NCBI GenBank assembly: GCA_002383165.1
Contig: DFXK01000011.1
Coordinates: 76,791-140,790 of the forward strand
Direction of reading: 5' to 3'
From: Flavobacteriales bacterium UBA4110
GTDB taxonomy: Bacteria > Bacteroidota > Bacteroidia > Flavobacteriales > Weeksellaceae
Length of the DNA: 64,000 bases
Shown here: positions 1 to 7,607 of the stretch, in pieces
How positions within the stretch are numbered: the first letter of the stretch is position 1
Layout: each line of letters opens with the position of its first letter
Translations under genes and position numbers: made by a program
Notes under the pieces: generated by a model
Told to the model about the DNA's origin: nothing
Seen by the model: only the letters and a program-made list of their open reading frames with translations
The model's database searches: none

Positions 1-740
1 TTGATATTAGTTGTTTTATAGTTGTTTTTAGAGAAGCCATATAACGCATTATTTTCTAAATCGAACTGCGCGCTGACCAGCTTGAATGCCGTAGGCAATG
101 TCCCTAAAGGATTCTTGTAGCTGTCATAATTGCCAAAGGTAATGTTTAGGATTATAGGCGTCTGTGTTATAGGTCCTGCTGCGTATGTCAAACTGTATTT
201 AAAGTTGGAAACATTCGATCCAGAAAAACTATAATCTGTCTTTATAGTGTATCTGTCTGATGATGTTGCTTTATCTTTTACGTTGGTTGTTATAGATTTT
301 ACCTTATCGCCATCATAACTATAGGTGGTTGAAGAAGTAAAAGTCCCGCTTCCAGCAGACACAAGATCACCTTCTGATTTTGTAAGCTTACCTCCCGAGT
401 AAGTAAGAACCTGAGTGTTGGTAATTTCATTTCCCGTATCATCGACTGATTTATACAAAATTTTTGTAATATCAACTCCTGTATAAGTTAACTGGTAAGA
501 AAAGGAATTATCACTAGATGTCACGCTGGTCAGTTGGGCGCCCGTGTAATTATAAGTTGCCACTATTTTATCCCCGGCGTCATCTACAGTTGTTACTGTT
601 TTGATATTTTTAATCGTAGCATTAGTTCCGCCATTTGAACTGTAAGATACGCCCCGCAAATAATCTCCGTTGATATCCTGATTAGGACTACAAGATGCAA
701 TGATAAATAGAACGAAGATGAGAAAACATATTTTTTTCAT
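1..740 (-). CDS. Partial lipoprotein, function unknown (C-terminus beyond window edge)
   Basis: The minus-strand frame is open from an ATG at 740 to the window edge, about 246 codons with no stop. The N-terminus (MKKICFLIFVLFIIASC) is a lipoprotein signal with a lipobox Cys near residue 17, so the product should be lipid-anchored. The mature part is rich in Ser, Thr, Tyr and Gly, with repeated beta-strand-like phrases such as YNYTG, LTYSGGKLT and YSYDGDKV. These recall the DUF4595/YD-like beta-rich lipoproteins of Bacteroidota, but I cannot assign a family. A TAACTTTG box lies 18 bases upstream of the start. The gene runs in the same direction as the secreted-protein gene upstream. Confidence 0.8.
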   Translation of the reverse strand, partial: MKKICFLIFVLFIIASCSPNQDINGDYLRGVSYSSNGGTNATIKNIKTVTTVDDAGDKIVATYNYTGAQLTSVTSSDNSFSYQLTYTGVDITKILYKSVDDTGNEITNTQVLTYSGGKLTKSEGDLVSAGSGTFTSSTTYSYDGDKVKSITTNVKDKATSSDRYTIKTDYSFSGSNVSNFKYSLTYAAGPITQTPIILNITFGNYDSYKNPLGTLPTAFKLVSAQFDLENNALYGFSKNNYKTTNI

Positions 741-758
741 TGTTTGATTTTCTGTCTG

Positions 759-766
759 CAAAGTTA
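759..766 (-). promoter_or_regulatory. Putative Bacteroidota -7 box (TAACTTTG)
   Basis: On the minus strand this matches TAnnTTTG exactly and lies 18 bases before the ATG at 740. No clear TTG -33 element was checked. Confidence 0.45.
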
Positions 767-801
767 ATTTTTTAAATTTAATGGTAATTTTTTTCTTAGA
801 A

Positions 802-1791
802 TCACTGATAATCTAAATTTTCCTTCAGGTTCTGATTTTTCAACCGACTGATTTCCTCAGAATAAATCTTGATTTGCTTATCGCTCAGATTACCATTTCT
901 TCTGTAGATATCAACTCTTCTTTTATATTCTGTTTCAAAATAAGTGTTGAAGTTTTCGAATTTTTCCTGATTGCTCCAAAGATCATAATAATCACACATA
1001 TGTCCTATGAAGTCATTTAGTTCTTCTGTTGTTTTATCATCCGTATTTTTACTGAAAGCGGTTACAGAACAATAAACCGGCGTTTTGGCTTGATGAGATT
1101 GCTGCATAAATTCCCTATACCTGTCATCAATCAGTGCTTCAATCTGATTTTTGTTAAGATATAAATCCGCGCTGATATCTTTAATCTCTACAAAATCCCC
1201 CGTGTTTGAACTGGAATTGAATTTATAATTCGCAAAAACAACCAATTCACCTTTTCCCAAACCTGGCGAAATACCATAATGTTCCGACAAATAGAAAAGC
1301 GCTGGTTCAGAATAGTCAATATTATCATTCAACTGTGCTACAAACAATTCTATTTCGGTTCCATCTTTATCCTTTGCAATCCTTTTTTCCAGGTTTTTAT
1401 AGGATTTATAATTGTAAAGCGAATCTGATGCTTTCTTAAAATACCTGACGGGCGATGCGACGCTGAAAGTCCTGAATCCATTAGCCGCAGCATATTTTTC
1501 ATTGTAAAGGATGCCGTCCATCCTGTAGATATTTTTCCTGTAACTATAATAAAAATTAATTGTGTTTCTGATTGATTCTTTTTTGGAATTAAATCCGATA
1601 GAATAAACCGGAACAGTTTTATCTTTTGAATTAAATCTAACAGAGATTCCGCTTTCATTAGCCGCATCACTTAAAAATATCATTTCTTTATCGTAATGGT
1701 ATTTTTGGATTTGGGCATTGCAGAAAGAAACTGTGATTATAAAAATCAGTGCTAAAATTCTTTCATAAAAGTTAAATGAGATTCTATTCAT
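802..1791 (-). CDS. Secreted protein of unknown function, 329 aa
   Basis: The ORF begins with a genuine ATG. Residues 1-26 form a signal peptide (NFYERILALIFIITVSFCNAQ) ending at a typical NAQ cleavage site, so export to the periplasm or outer membrane is expected. The mature protein is charged, has many Tyr and Asn residues, and ends in a Lys/Glu-rich helix. It has no Cys-anchored lipobox, no recognisable catalytic motif and no membrane segments after the signal. I do not recognise the family. The 312 bases separating it from mfd show no clear promoter. Confidence 0.8.
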   Translation of the reverse strand: MNRISFNFYERILALIFIITVSFCNAQIQKYHYDKEMIFLSDAANESGISVRFNSKDKTVPVYSIGFNSKKESIRNTINFYYSYRKNIYRMDGILYNEKYAAANGFRTFSVASPVRYFKKASDSLYNYKSYKNLEKRIAKDKDGTEIELFVAQLNDNIDYSEPALFYLSEHYGISPGLGKGELVVFANYKFNSSSNTGDFVEIKDISADLYLNKNQIEALIDDRYREFMQQSHQAKTPVYCSVTAFSKNTDDKTTEELNDFIGHMCDYYDLWSNQEKFENFNTYFETEYKRRVDIYRRNGNLSDKQIKIYSEEISRLKNQNLKENLDYQ

Positions 1792-2103
1792 TAATAATAT
1801 GGTAGAAGATTAAAATTACAAATAACATTTTCATTTTTCTTATTGAAAAACAAAAGCAAGACTACTTCTTCATTTTTAACTTCTGTCATCAAATCCTTTA
1901 ATATCGTAAATTTATTTTTTACAATTTTTTCATCTTAAGAAGTTCCAAAATCTTGAATTACAGAGATAAATTTAACTATTGATTTCAAATTGACCTTCAA
2001 TTTATAAACAGCAAAATCATTCTTTAGTACTTAAATTCTTAAACTTTTTAAAGTCGAAATTAACATTTCTAATAAGATTAAAAATCTTACCATAAAAAAA
2101 CTA
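1792..2103. other. AT-rich intergenic region
   Basis: This 312-base gap lies between the mfd stop and the start of the secreted protein. It is very AT-rich. The only structure seen is a small palindrome (TAAGATT, three bases, AATCTTA) near 2073-2090 just after mfd, which could weakly stop mfd transcription. No ORF, RNA gene or exact TAnnTTTG box was found. Confidence 0.5.
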
Positions 2104-5100
2104 TTAAGCCAAAATCCTATTCAGAACCAGGTTCACCTCATCCACATTCTTCACGTTATCTTTTCGCATCATCAGCTGTTGGTTCTTTTCTTTTAACGTT
2201 GCTTCCGCCGGATTTTGTGTGAGATACGCAATTATTTTCTTGAATTTCTCACTTTGATAGAACTTATCTTGAGGATTGGCAGGGAAATATCCAAGGAAAA
2301 CTTTATTCTTAACCACAAGCTTATCAAATCCAATTTCCGCCGCCAGCCATTTCAGCTCTACAGATTTCAGAAGGTTAATCGCTTCATCTGGAAGTATTCC
2401 AAATCGGTCTATCAGTTCATTTTCAAATTGTTCCAGTTCCTTTGCACTCTGAATATCGGCTAATTTTTGATACAATGACAATCGCTCTTCCGTAGAACTC
2501 ACATAATCATCGGGCAACATCAGCTCTAAATCCGTATCAATATTCACTTCTTTGGTAGATTTGAAAAGTTTGTTCCGGTCTTCTTCATTTTCGAAAAGAT
2601 TCTCAAAATTCTCATCATCCTTCAGTTCTTCCAACGCTTCCTGCATCATCTTCTGGTATGTCTCAAATCCCATTTCATTAATAAAACCACTTTGTTCAGC
2701 ACCCAGCAAATCCCCTGCTCCACGGATTTCCAGGTCTTTCATCGCAATCTGGAAACCACTTCCAAGATCCGAAAACTGCTCAATTGCTTCGAGCCGTTTT
2801 CTCGCATCGGAAGTCATCATATCGAATGGTGGCGTTATCAGGTAACAGAATGCTTTTCTGTTGCTCCGCCCTACTCTTCCACGCATCTGGTGCAGGTCTG
2901 CCATTCCGAAACGTTGTGCATCATTGATGAAAATTGTGTTTGCATTCGGGACATCCACCCCAGATTCTATGATAGTAGTAGAAACCAAAACATCATATTT
3001 CCCTTCCATGAAATCGAGGATATTCGTTTCCATTTGTTTCCCATCCATCTGTCCGTGACCGGTAATAACTCTTGCATCCGGAACCAATCTTTGGATCAAC
3101 CCGGCAATATCTTTCAGGTTTTCGATTCTGTTGTTGATGAAATAAACCTGTCCATCGCGCTGCAATTCGTAGGAAACTGCATCCCGGATAATTTCTTCGC
3201 TGAAGCCAATGATACTGGTATCCACAGGTTGTCTGTTGGGTGGTGGCGTTTTAATTACCGATAAATCTCGCGCAGCCATTAAAGAAAATTGTAAAGTCCG
3301 AGGAATAGGAGTCGCTGTTAGAGTTAATGTATCAACATTCGTTTTGAGGGTTTTTAATTTATCCTTGACGGACACACCAAATTTATGTTCCTCGTCAATA
3401 ATCAACAATCCTAAATCCTTGAATTGTATATCTTTACCAACCAACTGATGCGTTCCGATGACAATATCGATTTTACCATTTTTCAAGCCTTCTTTGGTTT
3501 CAGATTTCTGTTTGGCTGTGCGGAACCGATTCATATAAGAAATATTAACCGGGAAATCTTTCAAACGCTCTTTGAAACTTCTGTAATGCTGGAAAGCCAG
3601 AATCGTTGTGGGTACCAAAATAGCGACCTGTTTTCCGTCTGTCGCTGCCTTGAACGCTGCACGAATCGCAACTTCCGTTTTCCCGAATCCGACATCGCCA
3701 CAGATCAAACGATCCATCACGCCTTCATTTTCCATATCTTTTTTTACATCCAGCGTTGCTTTTTCTTGGTCTGGTGTATCTTCGTAAAGGAAGCTTGCTT
3801 CCAGCTCATTTTGCAAATAAGAATCCGGCGAATACTGAAATCCCTTGGCAGTTTTCCGTTCCGCATAAAGCTTTATTAGGTCAAAAGCGATTTGCTTAAC
3901 TCTTGCTTTGGTTTTTTGTTTTAATGATTTCCAGGCTGGCGAACCGAGCTTGCTAAGGACAATTTCTTTGCCGTCTGGCCCGTTATATTTCGAAATTTTA
4001 TGAAGTGAATGAATGCTGACATACAGCAAATCACCATTTTTGTAACTCAACTTAAAACATTCCTGAATCTTCCCGTCATTATTGACTTTAACCAATCCCA
4101 TAAATTTTCCGATTCCGTGGTCTATATGAGCTATATAATCGCCAACCTTTAGAGACATTAGATCCTTGAGTGTCAGCTGCTCGGACTTAGCAAATCCATC
4201 CTTGGATTTGTAGCGCTGGTAACGGTCGAAAATCTGATGATCGGTATAAATAAGAATCTTGTTATCAGAATCCACAAAACCTTCGTGCAGTTCTGATTTG
4301 AAGCTTTTGAACGGAATCTCGTGCTGAAGTTCTTCAAAAATAGATTGTAATCTTTCTTTCTGTTTTTCTGATGAAAATGAAATCCAAGTGTCAAATCCTT
4401 GTCCTTGTTTTTCTTCCAAATCCTGAATCAGCAATTCGAAGTTTTTGTGAAAGCTCGGCTGCTGCGTTTGGTTGAGTTCAATAATCTGAGATTTTGGAAG
4501 GTTGAAATGTTGCGAACTGAAATCTACGGTTCTGAACTTAATCAATTTATTCTGAAATTCTGCATCCGAAATGAACAATTCGTCCGGAGATCTGTGCTTG
4601 ATATCTTTACTAAGTGTTTCATACTTTTCCAAAGCTTTTTCGTGGAACTCCCTGATTCTTCGTGCAGACAGATAAAGGTTTTTTGAAACAATAAAACTGT
4701 CTTCTGGTAATAATTCAAAAAATGAAACCTTGTTTCCGGCCACCGAAAAATTCATGTTGGAGACCAACTGAAATTCATCTATTTTGTCCAGAGACAGTTG
4801 AGATTCTATATCAAAAGTCCTGATGCTTTCTACTTCGTTACCGAAAAATGTGATTCGGAAAGGCTTTTCATTAGAAAAAGAAAAAACATCCACAATTCCG
4901 CCACGTACAGAAAATTCTCCCGGTTCGGAAACAAAATCGGTTTGGTTGAATTGGTAATGATTCAGCAGCTCATCCACAAAATCAAAATCCAGCTGATCTC
5001 CCACTTTTATGTGATGCGAAATGGCTTTGAAGTCTTCCTTTTTCAACACTTTTTCGGACATTGCACCGATAAAGGCAACAATCACTTTCGGAGATTTTGC

Positions 5101-5451
5101 TGAGTTCAGTTTATTGATAACTTCGGTTCTCAGAACAAGATTTGCGTTTTGAGTTTTCTCGATTTGATAAGGTTCCAAATGAGTGGCCGGAAAATAAAGA
5201 ATGTTATCTTTTCCCAGCAAATCTTCCATTTCCGCATTGATGTAAAGTGCATCTTCCTTATCATCCGTGAGATAAAGTATGGTTTTATTCTGCGTTAGGA
5301 ACAGTTCTGCCGCCAGAATTGAAACGGAGGAACCAGCACTTCCTCTGACCGAAATATGCTGTTTGGTACCTATCTGCGAAAAAATCTCGCTCCCGAACTG
5401 CTTCTGAAGCAAATCCGGCAAAAGATTCTGGTTGATTTTTTTTAATTCCAT
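2104..5451 (-). CDS. mfd: Transcription-repair coupling factor Mfd
   Basis: Mfd is an ATP-dependent translocase that pushes RNA polymerase off DNA lesions and recruits UvrA. The product is 1115 aa, the usual full length. It has the N-terminal UvrB-like region, then the RNA-polymerase-interacting domain (DYIAHIDHGIGKFMG). The SF2 helicase core follows, with Walker A GDVGFGKTE near residue 583, DEEH near 684 and the motif V/VI region ESGVDVPNANT...QMRGRVGRS. The C-terminal TRCF domain begins near EERLSLYQKLAD. I start at ATG 5451; an in-frame TTG 12 bases upstream would add only four residues. A TATATTTG box about 140 bases upstream implies a long structured leader. Confidence 0.97.
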   Translation of the reverse strand: MELKKINQNLLPDLLQKQFGSEIFSQIGTKQHISVRGSAGSSVSILAAELFLTQNKTILYLTDDKEDALYINAEMEDLLGKDNILYFPATHLEPYQIEKTQNANLVLRTEVINKLNSAKSPKVIVAFIGAMSEKVLKKEDFKAISHHIKVGDQLDFDFVDELLNHYQFNQTDFVSEPGEFSVRGGIVDVFSFSNEKPFRITFFGNEVESIRTFDIESQLSLDKIDEFQLVSNMNFSVAGNKVSFFELLPEDSFIVSKNLYLSARRIREFHEKALEKYETLSKDIKHRSPDELFISDAEFQNKLIKFRTVDFSSQHFNLPKSQIIELNQTQQPSFHKNFELLIQDLEEKQGQGFDTWISFSSEKQKERLQSIFEELQHEIPFKSFKSELHEGFVDSDNKILIYTDHQIFDRYQRYKSKDGFAKSEQLTLKDLMSLKVGDYIAHIDHGIGKFMGLVKVNNDGKIQECFKLSYKNGDLLYVSIHSLHKISKYNGPDGKEIVLSKLGSPAWKSLKQKTKARVKQIAFDLIKLYAERKTAKGFQYSPDSYLQNELEASFLYEDTPDQEKATLDVKKDMENEGVMDRLICGDVGFGKTEVAIRAAFKAATDGKQVAILVPTTILAFQHYRSFKERLKDFPVNISYMNRFRTAKQKSETKEGLKNGKIDIVIGTHQLVGKDIQFKDLGLLIIDEEHKFGVSVKDKLKTLKTNVDTLTLTATPIPRTLQFSLMAARDLSVIKTPPPNRQPVDTSIIGFSEEIIRDAVSYELQRDGQVYFINNRIENLKDIAGLIQRLVPDARVITGHGQMDGKQMETNILDFMEGKYDVLVSTTIIESGVDVPNANTIFINDAQRFGMADLHQMRGRVGRSNRKAFCYLITPPFDMMTSDARKRLEAIEQFSDLGSGFQIAMKDLEIRGAGDLLGAEQSGFINEMGFETYQKMMQEALEELKDDENFENLFENEEDRNKLFKSTKEVNIDTDLELMLPDDYVSSTEERLSLYQKLADIQSAKELEQFENELIDRFGILPDEAINLLKSVELKWLAAEIGFDKLVVKNKVFLGYFPANPQDKFYQSEKFKKIIAYLTQNPAEATLKEKNQQLMMRKDNVKNVDEVNLVLNRILA

Positions 5452-5559
5452 TTTAATCCTCAATACCCTTTCGGGAGAAAAACAACAATCATTTCTCGTG
5501 CCTTTATTCAGATGGCGCCTAGAAATTATTTAATGTATAAACGCAAAAAGCGATTCCGA

Positions 5560-5582
5560 GATATTTTCGGAACCGTTATTTT
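5560..5582 (-). promoter_or_regulatory. Hairpin in the mfd leader (possible attenuator)
   Basis: On the minus strand GGTTCCGA and TCGGAATC pair across a short loop and are followed a few bases later by a T run. The structure lies between the putative mfd promoter at 5589-5596 and the start at 5451. It could be an intrinsic terminator or attenuator. Function is inferred only; boundaries are approximate. Confidence 0.35.
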
Positions 5583-5588
5583 GTTTTA

Positions 5589-5596
5589 CAAATATA
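5589..5596 (-). promoter_or_regulatory. Putative -7 box for mfd (TATATTTG)
   Basis: This is an exact TAnnTTTG match on the minus strand, about 138 bases upstream of the mfd ATG. Confidence 0.4.
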
Positions 5597-5648
5597 CGAT
5601 TTTTAAAAAAATTTAGTTTTAACTTTACATTCCTTAAACTATGAACAT

Positions 5649-6026
5649 TTGAAATTCAGTTTCAAAATATTATCCGCTATAGTATTGCTTTCGGTTCTCA
5701 TTCTCCAGTGCAAAGAGGATGATGCGCAGATTTTCCGCGCATATGTGGAAGGAAAAATAAGCTATTCTGACGCCAAGTTTCTGGAAGATCCGATACACCT
5801 TGTAAAAGAGAAAAAAATAATTGCGGAAACGCTACCCAAGGAGAGCGGAAGCTTTGTTCTTGCAGGCCCTTATGATAAAGGCACGTACAGACTTGAGCTA
5901 AAAAATTATAAAATCAAATCATTTTCTACAGATACCAAAGGCTGTAAGATATCCGCTGACTCGCTTAGCATAGAAATCCCGAGTGGAGAAACGTATGTTA
6001 TCTTTAATGATATTGTTCTGAAATGA
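5649..6026 (+). CDS. Small lipoprotein, function unknown, TTG start
   Basis: The product is 125 aa with an N-terminal hydrophobic segment ending in LSVLILQC, a plausible lipobox with Cys near residue 21. The rest is short and beta-rich (VEGKISYSDAKF, GSFVLAGPYDKGTYRLELK), resembling a small beta-sandwich. No ATG is in frame before the signal peptide, so the TTG at 5649 is the likely start. Its stop overlaps the next start by four bases (ATGA at 6023-6026), so the two genes are probably translationally coupled. I do not recognise the family; the pairing suggests an outer-membrane complex. Confidence 0.75.
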   Translation: MKFSFKILSAIVLLSVLILQCKEDDAQIFRAYVEGKISYSDAKFLEDPIHLVKEKKIIAETLPKESGSFVLAGPYDKGTYRLELKNYKIKSFSTDTKGCKISADSLSIEIPSGETYVIFNDIVLK

Positions 6027-6640
6027 AAAAAATTTTACTCCTCACATTTTCGGCAATATCCTTTCTGAACATTGATGCTCAGAGAAGAAAAAAGCAGGAT
6101 TGGACAGAGAATGTCAGGTTTTCCATTGACCCTAACGTGAAGGTGATGAAGGCGCTCGGCAACAATTTTCTGAATGAGACCTTTGACTATTTTTACGGTT
6201 TTGGTGTAGGAGGTAACGTCAACATTTACAAAAATTTTGGTCTCGGAATCGAGTACACTTATTTTCTAGCGAATGTCAAGTATCGCGATAAATTCGGTTA
6301 CCTAGGCGCTCCCTCTCTTAATAATTTTGATGCTTACCTCTTTCATCAGGATAAGTTCAGCGAAGAATTTTTCATAGAGGAGCTCATTGGTTATAGCACA
6401 TACAGGATGAAGAGTCCTTTTCTGGACAATTCCGGAGATTTCTCTGAAGGCAACGGTGGGCTTAATTTCGGATTGAAGGCTATTTATACGATTGACAACG
6501 AAGGCTTTCAGCAAGTCGTCTTTGGCCCGCGCCTAAACTTTTATAATGCCAGAATCGGCAATCAAAATCCTGACATCGAACAATATTATTCCAAGGCAAT
6601 CCTTCTGAACTTCAGCCTCGCTTACCGATTTAATTTTTAA
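6023..6640 (+). CDS. Outer-membrane beta-barrel-like protein, 205 aa
   Basis: Residues 1-19 form a signal peptide (MKKILLLTFSAISFLNIDAQ). The mature protein has alternating aromatic and Gly-rich strands (FDYFYGFGVGGNVNIYKNFGLGIEYTYFLANV; written here only as the region near residues 50-80) and ends with an aromatic-terminated strand, LAYRFNF. A terminal Phe is the usual recognition signal for barrel insertion by BamA. Length fits an 8-stranded porin-family barrel. It overlaps the upstream lipoprotein gene by four bases. Ligand or role is unknown. Confidence 0.8.
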   Translation: MKKILLLTFSAISFLNIDAQRRKKQDWTENVRFSIDPNVKVMKALGNNFLNETFDYFYGFGVGGNVNIYKNFGLGIEYTYFLANVKYRDKFGYLGAPSLNNFDAYLFHQDKFSEEFFIEELIGYSTYRMKSPFLDNSGDFSEGNGGLNFGLKAIYTIDNEGFQQVVFGPRLNFYNARIGNQNPDIEQYYSKAILLNFSLAYRFNF

Positions 6641-6755
6641 TGGGTTTCTCACCATTAAGATTGTAGGCAGCTGTGATTTTTTTTAAGGCGATTTTAAGTT
6701 GTTATAATTTGTGGTTAAAGTCTTTCTGTTTTTCTTTTCGAATCAAATTTTGATT

Positions 6756-6763
6756 TAAATTTG
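6756..6763 (+). promoter_or_regulatory. Putative -7 box (TAAATTTG)
   Basis: This is an exact TAnnTTTG match 31 bases before the ATG at 6795, in a gap with no other structure. Confidence 0.45.
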
Positions 6764-6794
6764 CTTTAATAATTAACCAACACAATATATTACA

Positions 6795-7055
6795 ATGAAA
6801 AATTTATTAGCAGCCATTCTGCTTACATTCGGGGTAGGTGCAGCAACAGCTCAGACCACTGCTCCTGCAGCAAAAAAGCAAGTGACTAAGACCGAGAAAA
6901 AGGCAACAAAGACCGTAGAAGCACAGGCTGCAAAAGTTGCCAACACACCGGATACCAAACTTAAAAAAGACGGTACACCGGATAAACGATACAAAGCCAA
7001 TAAAATGCTTAAAAAAGACGGAACGCCGGACAAGCGTTATAAGGCCAACAAATAA
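6795..7055 (+). CDS. Tiny secreted basic protein with two DGTPDKRYKANK repeats
   Basis: The product is 86 aa. Residues 1-19 are a signal peptide (MKNLLAAILLTFGVGAATAQ). An Ala/Lys/Thr-rich low-complexity linker follows. The C-terminus holds two exact tandem copies of LKKDGTPDKRYKANK joined by a Met (about residues 55-86). The DGTPDxRYKxNK unit resembles the small basic adaptor motif described from chlorella viruses (PBCV-specific basic adaptor domain) and found in many short bacterial secreted proteins; I make that link from memory. The mature protein is strongly positive, so binding to an anionic surface or nucleic acid is conceivable. A strong terminator follows. Confidence 0.8.
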   Translation: MKNLLAAILLTFGVGAATAQTTAPAAKKQVTKTEKKATKTVEAQAAKVANTPDTKLKKDGTPDKRYKANKMLKKDGTPDKRYKANK

Positions 7056-7114
7056 ATTTCCTGATCTGTGAAGAAGAAAGGGACAATTTAATTTTTCATA
7101 ACTTTTATTTTTTT

Positions 7115-7147
7115 AGACTTTACAAATTGTAAAGTCTTTTCTTTTTG
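7115..7147 (+). terminator. Rho-independent terminator after the basic-repeat protein
   Basis: An 11-base perfect inverted repeat (AGACTTTACAA / TTGTAAAGTCT around one A) is followed by a T-rich tract. Confidence 0.8.
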
Positions 7148-7195
7148 GTTCATGATTTGATTATTCGTAAACATCAATCCAAAAAAAATATTATT

Positions 7196-7534
7196 ATGAT
7201 ACCAAAACCAATGCTTACACTCTCGCAAGTGATGGAAAAGCTGAGAGAAAAAGGAATTACGGATGAAATAAGGATGACGAATGACAAAAAATTTGTTATT
7301 TCCGGAACCGAAAAATCCTACCGCTCCGAAGATCTAAAGATCATCAGAACGTATAGATTCGAGGGAGCAAGTGACCCTGCAGATAATGTCGCTCTATATC
7401 TTGTGGAAGATTTATATGGAAACAAAGCTATGATTATCGATTCTTATGGTGCCGACAGTAATTATGATGGGCGCGAGTTTGATGAGTTTATCAAATCCTT
7501 GCCTACTGAAGAAAGAGAAGAGTATGATTTTTAG
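7196..7534 (+). CDS. Conserved small cytosolic protein, 112 aa
   Basis: I place the start at ATG 7196 (MIPKPMLTLSQVMEKLREKG), because the longer frame depends on a non-ATG codon within terminator sequence. There is no signal peptide. The protein has an N-terminal helix and a beta-rich core (YRFEGASDPADNVALYLVED, IIDSYGADSNYD). Similar short flavobacterial proteins are sometimes labelled phosphoribosylpyrophosphate synthetase. That label cannot be right for a protein this short with no PRPP-binding loop, so the function is unknown. A terminator follows the gene. Confidence 0.75.
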   Translation: MIPKPMLTLSQVMEKLREKGITDEIRMTNDKKFVISGTEKSYRSEDLKIIRTYRFEGASDPADNVALYLVEDLYGNKAMIIDSYGADSNYDGREFDEFIKSLPTEEREEYDF

Positions 7535-7555
7535 AAGCAAAACAAGACCAATAAT

Positions 7556-7588
7556 AAGCTCAAGATTTCTATAATCCTGAGCTTTTTT
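7556..7588 (+). terminator. Rho-independent terminator
   Basis: AAGCTCA pairs with TGAGCTT across a 15-base loop, followed by a T run. It also faces the convergent AsmA-like gene. Confidence 0.7.
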
Positions 7589-7607
7589 GTAGCCTGAAAA
7601 ACATCTT

